Below, in pieces: positions 1 to 9,832 of a stretch of DNA of 64,000 bases. This stretch comes from Aphelenchoides besseyi. Its lineage: Eukaryota > Nematoda > Chromadorea > Rhabditida > Aphelenchoididae. The position numbers and the translations under genes were made by a program. Numbering within the stretch: position 1 is the first letter of the stretch; the number at the start of each line of letters is the position of its first letter. The notes under the pieces are model-generated. The model saw nothing but the letters and a program-made list of their open reading frames with translations, was not told the origin of the DNA and ran no database searches. The DNA lies in NCBI GenBank assembly GCA_024699855.1, contig JAMPIQ010000002.1, forward strand, positions 6,696,001 through 6,760,000, written 5' to 3'.

Positions 1-626
1 ATTCTGAAGGTCGAACAAACAAAACTGAAGAAAACGTTCGGCGAATTTGCCTCCGCATTCATTGTTTTCAATCAGCGTCACACTTAAAGCGTCGAGGTCT
101 TTCAATTTTTGTCAAAATTTCCAACGGCCCTTTTGAACGGGTGACGAATTCATATCAACACCTCTGCACTTTCACGTCACGAAGATTGTTTTGCATGGAA
201 AGTTGAAAAGAAATGTCGTCGGTAATCTCAGTTTAGTATTGTAGTTAAGCCCCAATCGTGTGTTAAAAAGATTACTATCACAACGGAAACGTTAATGGAC
301 GTATTCACTACAATGGATTCAAATAAACGACGAATTAGCAATAAAATGAGGTCGCACAAAATGAATCCATTAACTTCATCTCAGTAATAGGTCTCAAAAA
401 TTAATTGTGACAAATTCGTATGGTTTTTGACGTCGTGTGCCAGAAGGGAAATTGGGTTAAACCAACTTCCGTAGTGTTTCCGTCAATTGTGAAAAGATTG
501 TTGGCACCGTAGTTGAGAGATGCGTATCACGAGTTTCCGTTTGCTTTGTAGATCTTGACATTTCGTCTATAACACAAGGTTGTTTGTTATTTCATGTACG
601 CATTGAGCATAAGCCCGAAAGAATAT

Positions 627-845
627 CTTATGAGTATCCAATGTTTATTTTTGGCTCTTTCGGAATTTCCTACACCCGCAAGATGATCCCTTAGTCGCGA
701 CAGAAGGCCCGTTGATTCGTCCGCCAAAACTTCCACCCGTTGAATGGAATCGGTGGGCGGAGTTGAAGAACGTCATTTCGTTGACAAATCTCGTGCTCTT
801 TTCTCCAACTTCGAACCGAAAGCCGTACGACAAACAGATTAACTA
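627..845 (+). other. possible terminal exon, unrecognised
   Basis: An open plus-strand frame of about 70 codons ends in TAA at 843-845. It has coding-like codon use and a proline-rich stretch (IRPPKLPPVEW) followed by a mixed C-terminal part. No ATG begins it, so if real it is an internal or last exon. I recognise no family. Minus-strand frames over the same bases are also open, so this is weak. Confidence 0.2.
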
Positions 846-1175
846 AATCTACCGCTTTTATATCGCCTTTTAAAATCCACGAATTCGAGTTCATAAAAGC
901 GATGGCTGTCAATTTGATGTACGGTATTCACGCGCTGGTTTTGATTCGAAGATTGCAAGCTTCCATAAAGTTCTTTTTACTTCACTAATTCACCGCCAAC
1001 ATCACTTAGCCTCAATATCATAGCGGATTTTTAAGCGCTTTAATAGCTTGGAAAGTCATTGGCGTATCGTTTACGAAAAACTAAACAAAAGTTATTTATT
1101 GGAGTCTTTGACAACAATAAGGAGCTTCTCCGACTATAGAATAGATAGATCATTTTCTGTAATCATCATCTTATA

Positions 1176-1316
1176 ATGAAGACTATAGGTCTAATCATTT
1201 GTTTAATTCTTGTACTTCTTATATTATTACTCAGCCCATCAGTTCCTCGACGATGTGGTCGAGTTTTACGAATCATGACGTTCTTTATTCGACCGTCCGT
1301 TGAGCACGCGTGTTAA
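1176..1316 (+). CDS. small hydrophobic-leader peptide, hypothetical
   Basis: A 46-codon open frame starts at ATG 1176 and ends at TAA 1314-1316. Residues 4-20 are strongly hydrophobic (IGLIICLILVLLILLLS), like a signal peptide or a single membrane anchor, followed by a basic stretch with two cysteines (PRRCGRVLR...EHAC). It could instead be the first exon of a spliced gene, because a GT donor-like site lies at its end and another open frame follows to 1614. I recognise no family. Confidence 0.25.
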   Translation: MKTIGLIICLILVLLILLLSPSVPRRCGRVLRIMTFFIRPSVEHAC

Positions 1317-2073
1317 AATAATTGGATTGCCAAACCAGTTTATCGCACTTTTAGGACGCTTGGATGAACAAAAAAGTTGCTTACTGACCACAATCGTTTT
1401 CCCTACGGACAATGTCATGCCGTCAGATCGACCATTGTTTAACTCGTGCCGACTTCTGCACATGCTTACCATAAGCGCGTTGGTCTTCTCGTTATCAGCT
1501 CAACCTCGTCGCATAATCATTCCATTCTCTTCAATAATTAATGTTAAGAACACATTTCTTCAATCTGGATTAAAGACTGACGACCTCAACGGTGAGAATT
1601 TTCATATGCAATGAATTTCAAAATAAGTTGTGAGCAAAATTATACACTGAATCAAGCATGCAGTAGCTCAAGTCTAATCTTGATTTATACATCGTATATT
1701 GATCACTTTTCTCAATGTTTTATTTCTGCATCTTTAGATCTTTTTCATCGAATTTTGCTCCGAAGGCGACGATCAGAAGCCACTGAAGGCGAAGAAGATC
1801 CGTAAGTTGGCTCATTGAACTTCGTAACGGTATTGTGTTTAGAGACGAAAAACCTCGACCTCTACGGTTTGGACGTCGCTAAACACTCGATAGTATACGG
1901 AAACTGACAAGTTATTACAACTCTTTCACAGCATGACTACTTTAATAGTTTATAACAAGCGACATTGTTCTATTAAAAGATTTTATGGTTAAACTAAGAC
2001 GTGGGTTAGAGGAGAATAAAAGATAACGAAAAGCAAGCAAAACGTGAATTTGAATTGGATTACAAGAAAGTGA

Positions 2074-3873
2074 TTAAAAACGTAAATGGCTTTTGTTTTT
2101 GGTCATAAACATGTCCAATTTCTCCCAAAATTTGTGCAGAACTGCTCGATCCAAATGTCGTTGGGTTTGTGAGAGTTCGAGTCGCGTCACACTCCACTTC
2201 TCCACGTTCTTATCCAACGGTTGTTCTTTAAATTTGAGATGAAATGCGCACATTTTGGAGAAAATTTCTGTTGGTTGTTGATTGTACTTCCAACCCTTGA
2301 ACTGCCATGAGGGTCCTTGAACAAAAACTGCAACGATTCGATCCCAATCTTCGTCTCGCAGTTTTCGCGGATCGTCAATCACTTGATAGGCAGCGGTTTT
2401 GTTGTTTCCTTTGTTGCGATGAATAACCAATTCGTATTCCCGACGCTTAGTCTTCTTCCTTTCTTCTGTTGAGACGTAACGAAGATCCTAAAAAGAGTGA
2501 AGGTAAAAAATACCGTTGTGAAACACCACCTGCAAAATGTCTTCTGCGTTGTACATGGTGATCAGTGCAGTTCCCGAAGCCGGAATAATAATAATTGGAC
2601 GTAGATTTTTGGGTTTCGGAGGTCGACCGTTTGGATTGAATGCGTTCCTGGGTCCAAATCCTTCTCGTACTTCCGTTTCACGTCCATTATTCCGTCCATC
2701 AGCACCTGTATCGGAGATTTGAGAATCGTTTCCTGCTTTTGCTCCCAATGTTCCACCACGAATTGCGTTTAATGAACTGCCGTGAAATGACAAGTTGGTT
2801 TCAATTTGAAAATCGGTTTCTGGTTCGGCTCTGAAGACCTCTTGATCGTAACGACTGTAACCTATTCGTTGACTTGATCGATTCTGTGGAGCTGCTGTTG
2901 CATGTCCGTTTGTTTGAGTTAAAGGTGCCGGTTTTGTCTACAAAATTTATGTTCTGGAAACCAATCAATTGACTTACTTTTAATTCGAAATAACCGTGAA
3001 CTGCATCGAAATCTGCATTTCGAGCATACAACTCATTTCGCGAACAACTTGGAATCTCCATTTCTATGAGCGCCTTCATTACCAAATCGCTGGCAACATC
3101 AAATTTCAAATCAGCTAACGGTTCGGTCATTTCGTCGAAGGTGGGATGAGTTGAGCTTTTTGTTTGATGTTTTCTATTCTTTTGCACACTATTTCGCAGC
3201 TGTGCCACCTTTTCTGCGGGGAGTGCTGGGCCAAGATCGCGAACCATTGTGTTGTTAGTTGAAGTTTTTTCATCGACTTCCATTGCCGAATTCTCGTTTT
3301 TGACAGTAAATCCGTCGACACTAAAAGATCGAATCAGAAGTTTCTGGCGGATGAACAAAAAACAATACTTGTTATCTAGTCGTGGTCGTTTGATTTCCGG
3401 TTCGCCTTTTCTCTCCTGTTCTTGAGCCAATAGTGTCGCATAAGATACTGGAACAGCAACTGGAGCATTCAAATCGAAACCTTCAATTTCATCTCGAGTG
3501 TAACCATGAAGGTAGTCCTTAAACTTTTTTCTAAACAAAAATCGAAATATGAATAAAGAATTGGATTACCGTTGAAGTACCGTTACCGGTTTAATACCTC
3601 GAGCCGATACATCACGAACATAGTTAGCGTGCTGTTCGGAAATGTAGCGCCAAAACCAAACGATTGATTCCAATGAATAATATTCGTTGGTTAGGTTTTT
3701 TAACGATGTCAAAGTAGTGGCTGGATAGGCCGTGTCGCCGAAAGCATAATACACGGTTCCATTCTAAAATCAAATCGAATACCAAAAAACCTAAACGCAC
3801 TTACCACTGTGATTTCTCTCATCGAAATTTTGTTTTGAACATGATCACGGAACAAACGAAGTGGTTCAGCCAT
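2074..3873 (-). CDS. cdc73: CDC73/parafibromin, Paf1 complex subunit
   Basis: This encodes the Cdc73 (parafibromin) subunit of the nuclear Paf1 complex, which travels with RNA polymerase II and promotes elongation-linked histone modification. Five exons join cleanly: 3873-3805, 3763-3570, 3530-2978, 2937-2530 and 2487-2074, giving about 545 residues against 531 in human. The start MAEPLRLF matches the family N-terminus. The middle has the RYDQE-x-F segment, then IIIIPA...TALITMYNAEDIL. The C-terminal Ras-like Cdc73 domain is well preserved, including VAVFVQGPSWQFKGW, the RHLDR motif and the terminal KSHLRF. The ends match family ends, so the gene looks intact. PAF1 itself lies 6 kb away on the other strand. 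Identification is firm; only the centre (about residues 140-170) is divergent and could hide another intron. Confidence 0.95.
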
Positions 3874-4238
3874 CTCCACCAGAAATTGAACTCAACTTGA
3901 TTGTAAGCACCAGCAGTTACCACCTCAAAACTTTACGGCAAACGCAAACAGCCGATGCACGCCGGAAACTGTCACGAGCGGAAAGTATTTTGTTTGGCCA
4001 ACTGCTATTCTCGTTTGAAGTCATTTAAGCGATTTGAAGTCGTTAGGGTGGGACTATAAACTTGAACACATTGTTTCAGTCGAATGACCAAAAACTTTGT
4101 TTATGATTCTGTGGTTATACGACTATTGATTTTAACGAACTTCAAAACCGTTTTGCTTTTCGCTTTTTCGGTCTTATTTTGAACAACAATTTCTAATCAG
4201 TTGATTGCTTTTTAAGAACTTTGGGCTTTCCGTTCATC

Positions 4239-5087
4239 ATGCAGTCAGGACTTTCGGAAACGTCGTCGATTGTTGAAGAGGAGATATACGTCCCACGCCA
4301 GGCTGTGGGAATGATCATCGGACGACAAGGAAAAATGATCAACGAAATTAGCGAAAAGACGACGACTCACATCCAATTCAAACCGGACAGTAAGTTTGCT
4401 GTTTTTCCATTTGAGTGTTCGCGTCAATTAAGAGCCCGAAAATTGTCGAATGTTGTGAATTTTCGGGTGTCATAATGACGCCAAATCGAACTGAATTTGT
4501 TACTCAAGACTCCAAACTCTCCGGTTTGTTGTCGTGAAGCAATTCAAACACCCAATCGTCCAATTTGTGAACTCACCATCTGTTTTTCAGCTGACACCAC
4601 AACTCCCGAGAGGTGTGCTGTTATTCAAGGAACACCACAGCAAATCGAACGTGCCACCAACTTGATTTGGGATTTGGTTCAACGCTCAGCAAATCAGCAA
4701 CCAACGGACATTGGGATGTTGCACGTGCCAAAAAATAAAGCAGGACTTGTTATTGGAAGAAACGGTGAAACGATCAGATCGGTTAGTTGTAATCGAGCTC
4801 TTAAAATCAGTAAGAAGGTTTAGATTTCCGAGAAGAGCAAAGCACATATCAGAACGTCTCAGGATTTGCAGATGAGCAAAAACGAACAAGTCTTCGTTAT
4901 TCGTGGCACACCAAAGCAGATTCATCACGCACAACATCTGATGCGTATTCAAATCGGAGAAATTCCGCAAGACACCAAACTACCGGACTACACACATTCG
5001 TGGATCGAATACTACCGACAAATAGGACGTCCAGACTTTGCGGAAAGTGTCAAGAAGCATTCCGAGATGATGAAACATTTCATTTAA
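4239..5087 (+). CDS. short two-KH RNA-binding protein, partial FUBP paralogue
   Basis: Three exons (4239-4389, 4591-4781, 4824-5087) join in phase to give 201 residues with two KH domains. KH-a has GMIIGRQG as its GxxG loop and KH-b has GLVIGRNG. A tail with SWIEYYRQIG follows, like the tyrosine-rich C-terminal motifs of FUBP/KSRP proteins. It is equivalent to KH3, KH4 and the extreme C-terminus of the four-KH gene at 49371-51294, but lacks KH1, KH2 and the glutamine/glycine-rich linker. It keeps introns, so it is not a processed copy. Bases 4386-4684, including the first intron, are identical to part of the larger gene, while the rest of the coding sequence has diverged. The open frame and clean splice sites suggest a working gene, probably binding single-stranded nucleic acid. 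Confidence 0.85.
4386..4684 (+). repeat. perfect inverted duplicate, copy 1
   Basis: 299 bases identical by eye, on the opposite strand, to 50169-50467. It covers the last bases of an exon, a complete 201-base intron and 94 bases of the next exon of the two-KH gene. First mismatches are at 4385 and 4685. Confidence 0.93.
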
Positions 5088-5236
5088 GCTTAGAGTTTTT
5101 ATTCACTAGTTATTAATTTGTCTTTCTCTGCGTAGATGTTATTGGGATTGTCTTAGGGTTCTTTTTTTGTTCGAGTATAATCGCAAATCTTAGCTGTTTA
5201 TCAAAATGAAACGAATACAATCGCAAAATTCTGCAA

Positions 5237-5242
5237 AATAAA
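5237..5242 (+). terminator. polyadenylation signal AATAAA
   Basis: AATAAA lies 150 bases after the stop codon of the two-KH gene, in an AT-rich stretch, at a usual distance for a 3' end. Confidence 0.5.
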
Positions 5243-5277
5243 TGTTTGTTTGACCACTTTCCTGCTTGATTTTTTAT

Positions 5278-7162
5278 TTAAATATCGTCCGGTGGCTCTT
5301 GACTTAACGACAAACGTTTGGATTTCTTGGCACTTAAGACGCAAACTGCTTCTCCAATCAACTTCGTGCTATCTGACGGGTGAATTTGATTGTGACTTTT
5401 CTTGTAGATTGCAATCGTACCAAACTGCGCTAGTGCCATCTAAAAACCCGAAGCTTGAACTTTAAGTCAAATGCATTTACCAAATGAAGTGGTTCAGCCA
5501 TTGCTCTTCGAGTCTTCAGACGTAAACGGATCATACGATGTTGCCACGAAACGTAGAACTCGGCGGCAAATGCAATCAAAGACAACACCAATCCTGCGAC
5601 ACAAACAACGACAACTCCAAATAACGAAGGCATGTCTGAAACACTAAAACCTGCTAGCAAACAACATCAAACGAACCCAGAGGTTTGCGATTGTTGTCTC
5701 TGTTCACATCTTCACAATGTCGAGTTTTTCGTGAGATTTTGAATTTCAATTCAAAGTACTTGAGAAATGTGCGACGAACAAAGTCTAGATTCATAATGAT
5801 GGCATGATTAAAAAGACCGAGAAACTCGGAGTTCTTTCGAAACATCAAATGTGACGACTTTTCGGTTACTTCATTTGGTACTGCTTCTAAATTGCAACGC
5901 TCATCGGCATACAAAGCCGCTATACCTAGTAATAGAAAAAAAATAACCCTGGAAGTATTTTTCGTACCATCTTGTTGTATGGGAAATATATAGTTTCCTT
6001 TTTCCACATAATCCAGAGCCTCTTCAACGGTACTCACAATCTTGACTTTGTTACGCAAAGTTGCTTCGCGTAGTCGACGGAAATGCGAGTTGTTCGAGGT
6101 CTCCAGTTCTTCGAAATACCTACGATCTGATGTTGATGTCATCTCCGTAGGTGAAACATACCAGTTGCCGTGATAGTTGGTGATCAATGAGTACTTATTT
6201 GCAGCAACCAAACTAACAAGTTGTTCCGGATCGCTGAACGGACGTTGATCAGTTGGTGTGAGAAGAGCGGACAGTAAAACATTTTGGTACATGTCGAGAA
6301 AAAGACGACATTGCAGAAGTGAGAATATCAAAATGCTCAAATTGCCTAAACGCTCATAATTTCTGTAGTTTTTGTACAAATTCTTGCCTCCTAAAGTCCA
6401 GAAATCAACTTGAAATGGCTGGTAGAGTTGAAGACGAAAAAGGTCCCAAATAATCTGAAAGTTGTCAGGATTTTGATCAATCGTAAGATTTCAAATACCT
6501 CCGGTACGTCAAGTGAGGTTCTTCTTTTCATTTCCACTTCGGTACGAGCAACAAACAACAAAAAAGCAATTTGAACGATTAGAAAAACGAGAATTGTAAT
6601 CCAAATATAATGGTCATAGGGTGTAAATGCATTCCAGATGTTCGATGCCAAATAGTTTTTCGTTGAATGAACAATGTAATTGGGTCTAACCTGCAAACGA
6701 GTTTATATTATTCTATTCGTAACTTACATTCATGATAGGATACGAGTAATCAAAATGTTGAACTCGACTTGTTGTTCGTTGATAAAATAAACACAAAGTG
6801 TCCACAGATCCATTGGACAAAAATCCCAATGCGCCATCCCACAAGCCTGTTTTAGGATCCTACAAATGAACTAAATTAATGGAAATACAAAACCAATTTC
6901 ACCTACGTACATTCCCCAATTGAGTTCACCAACGCGAGTATTCGCAATGACTGGTTCAATATCGTAGTTGAGATAATCGGCGAGTTGTTTGATTATCTTA
7001 AACACATCACGTTTCACTTCTGACATTTTCTTTTCTCACTTCAACACACCACCCAGGAAAAGGACATTGCATGTACGGTTGCATTGTAGGAAAGGTATTG
7101 CAGTTATCGAAGGCATCTGGTGGATTACGAGCAAACAGAACACGAATTTTCGGTCGTGTCAT
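5278..7162 (-). CDS. ionotropic glutamate receptor-like ligand-gated channel
   Basis: This is a multi-exon gene for a small receptor channel of the iGluR/ionotropic-receptor superfamily. The N-terminal part (PKIRVLFARNPPDAF...) resembles the S1 ligand-binding lobe without a large amino-terminal domain. The phrase KTGLWDGALGFL is typical of S1. A first membrane segment follows (YIWITILVFLIVQIAFLLFVA), then a pore-proximal segment with MYQNVLLSALL in place of the canonical SYTANLAAF gate. The S2 lobe comes next, then a last membrane helix (LFGVVVVCVAGLVLSLIAFAAEFY) and a basic tail ending ...SQEPPDDI. The small last exon is joined by an intron near 5440-5480. ATG 7162 directly follows a TTTTCAG acceptor, so the start may be trans-spliced or follow a 5' leader intron. 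The family is nematode-divergent and the ligand cannot be inferred. Confidence 0.75.
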
Positions 7163-7460
7163 TTTCTGAAAAGTCCAAATAACCACTGTACTTGAACAAC
7201 CTAACAAAACACAATATTCCGTCTTTTGTCGATTTGTAGAAGTGAATTGAAATTTGTTTTCTAACGTTAATTTATTCTCAAAATTCCCACGTTGTAAACT
7301 CGAATGTTCTTTTTTGTTTGAACACTACAAATTTCACTCCTTTGGAAATACAAATCTTCACTTTCTGGAGTCAAATTATCAGCCTCAATGTTATTCATTT
7401 TCAAGTTTAAAACTCCAACAAAGTTTACTTTATACTCTAAGAAAGTTTGTGCAAAGATAA

Positions 7461-8081
7461 TTACAAAATGTTGCCGTCAATCTCGAGATCATCGAATTCC
7501 ACGACTCCGAAATCTCGTTTACCACCACGTTTTCCAAGTAATTGAGTTTTCGTAATAGTCATCTCATGGCTAACAGCTTTGCACATATCGTAGAATACCA
7601 ACGACGCAACGGACACCCCAACAAGAGCTTCCATTTCAACTCCCGTTTCAGTTCGACTTTTGACTCGACAAAAAATACGAATTTGCTTTTTGCTCTAAAA
7701 GTACAATTATAGTTCACAACATCGGCGATTACCTCGTTTATGGACATACGGATTTGTAGGTCTGCTAATGGAATGTTGTGACAAAGTGGAATCAAATTGG
7801 AAGTCTGTTTGGCGCCCATGATTCCAGCAATTTGCGCAACAACACGAACGTCGCCTTTTTTCAATCTGTTTGCAAGCACCTGATCCATAATCTGGTCGGT
7901 AATGTGAATGGTTGAGACAGCTAATGCGATACGCACAGTTGGAACTTTCTTGCCAACATCGACCATCGTTGCTCGGCCGTTACTATCTACATGAGTGAGT
8001 TGAGAGTCTTTAGAACTAAATAAAGCAGTGGAAGAGAAGCGACGATGAGAGACTGCTAAATCTCTGTACTGTAACAACTAA
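7461..8081 (-). CDS. mocs1: MOCS1B, MoaC-like cyclic pyranopterin monophosphate synthase part
   Basis: This is the MoaC-type half of MOCS1, which converts the MoaA product to cyclic pyranopterin monophosphate in molybdenum-cofactor synthesis. Family motifs include [37 protein letters not shown] and, after a short intron near 7690-7740, [20 protein letters not shown] with KAVSHEM. It ends ...[12 protein letters not shown] at stop 7461-7463. The 5' part lies just behind the MOCS1A stop codon in the same transcript orientation and has no convincing ATG of its own before the domain. It is therefore probably expressed as a fusion with MOCS1A by alternative splicing. The upstream boundary is approximate. 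Confidence 0.9.
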
Positions 8082-8137
8082 AATGATATTCGTACCATTA
8101 AAATTTGAGATCGAAGACGCGAGTTGAAGATGCGAAG

Positions 8138-9387
8138 TTAGCCGCCGATTAAAATCATTGGTCGATTGTTGCTTTGACTTAACAGTTCCATTCCCGCATG
8201 TTGTGACTTTTTTCTTTGCACTGCCGCTGCGATTACTTCCAATAAATCCGAATCGCTGGCATTCTGGCGAATTCGATCTCGTAATGAAATCTCCGCGTTT
8301 CCGTGCAGGCAAACCTTAGAAAATGAACAGTAAGGTTTTTTGGTTCAAATGAGTACCTTCAAATTACCATCAGCTGTGACTCTAAGTCGATTACACGTCG
8401 CACAAAAGTGTTCAGACATCGATGTGATAAAACCAAACTGTCCTTTAAAGCCAGAAACTTTATATGCCTAAAAACAAAAGAATAGGACTAACTATAAAGA
8501 AGCTCTTACTTTGCTCGTATCATTTGGCTTGTCACTTAGACGAACAATTTGATTCTCGAACTCAGTCGAAATGCTTTTTAACATCTCTTTGTATGAAACC
8601 ATCTTTTTGGTTTGAAATTTGTTGCCACCAAATGGCATGTACTCAATGAATCGAACATCAACATTACGATCTTGCGTAAACCGTACGAAATCAATCACTT
8701 CGTCTTCGTTGACGCCGCGTATAACAACACAGTTTAACTTAAATTCACAGTTCTGATTACATTTCTATATGAAATTACCTTCAGACGTTCGAATCGTGGT
8801 TCTGCTTCGTCAATTACCCGCATTACTTGTCGGTAGCCGTTTCGTCGTGTTATAAGCATGTACTTGTCTTCACGCAGCGTATCCAAACTGATGTTAAGTC
8901 TGTTCAGCCCACTTTCTATCAGTGCATTCAGTTTTCTGGCCAACACAATTCCATTGCTTGTCATTCCGATTTCTCGAATACCCGCTTCATCACGCAGTCG
9001 TCGTATAATTTCGATCAGATCTTTTCGGATGGTCGGTTCTCCACCAGTTAAACGAACTTTGTCTACACCTTGAGATGCAAAGACCTTGGAAATACGAATA
9101 ACCTCGTCGGCAGTTAGAAGCTTATCGTTCGCTTGCAATTCCACGCCTTCTTCTGGCATGCAATAGTGACCTGCAAACTCTTCATCTTAGCAAACAATGT
9201 AGAACTTACATCTTAAATTACATCGTTCGGTGAGGGAAATACGTAGATAAGAATGAAAACGACCGAATTTGTCGACCAACGGGTTTTGTTCCGTAGATTG
9301 AGGTCTGAACGATGCAATCGCCGAAGAAGAAAAACGACCAAAAGAACGAAGAAATAACTTCTGTTGTTGAAGCAAAGAAGCACGCAT
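8138..9387 (-). CDS. mocs1: MOCS1A, radical SAM GTP 3',8-cyclase (MoaA-like)
   Basis: MoaA-type radical SAM enzyme for the first step of molybdenum-cofactor synthesis from GTP. ATG 9387 starts a basic, serine-rich leader ([20 protein letters not shown]) that looks like a mitochondrial presequence. Joining across the first intron restores the radical SAM cluster CNLRCHYC (Cx3Cx2C), followed by MPEEGV and [13 protein letters not shown]. The C-terminal second cluster is CATCNRLR...LKVCLHG. The protein ends with RPMILIGG and a TAA at 8138-8140; the C-terminal double glycine is the functional end of MoaA/MOCS1A. A MOCS1B coding region follows immediately. A TTTTTAG acceptor lies just upstream of the ATG. 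Identification is firm. Confidence 0.95.
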
Positions 9388-9832
9388 TTTCTAAAAACAC
9401 TTTTTGAACTTTTTTCCATTGAAAACTCACGGTTGTTAACAGAAACACTTTCGCTTTCCGATTGTGATCAATACATTGGATGATTGTCGCCGCTCTTTAA
9501 CCGTCGCTCAACGTTCATTTCACGCTGCAAAACCAAAGATCGTCGCGGATTATAAGCGCGTGGACTAACAGTCAGTAGACCTTGTGTGCAATAGATGGAA
9601 ATAACTTGATCCCACTGAAATCTGTCAACGGCAATAACAATCGCAGACGTTAGCAAATCAATGAGCACTCAAATGTGATAACAACCGATTTCGCAAAACG
9701 GTTACGATCATTTCCGACAACTTTTAGCGTTAGATATTGACATTCAACGGGAGTATTTTCTATGACAGAATGCCAAAGCGTCCAACTAACGAACATGCAC
9801 TGTAGACATTTATACAATCAACTATTGTAGCA

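Noticed and set aside
4239..5087. Two-KH gene as a processed (reverse-transcribed) pseudogene of the FUBP-like gene
   Set aside because: It retains introns, one of them identical to the parent, and has an intact reading frame.
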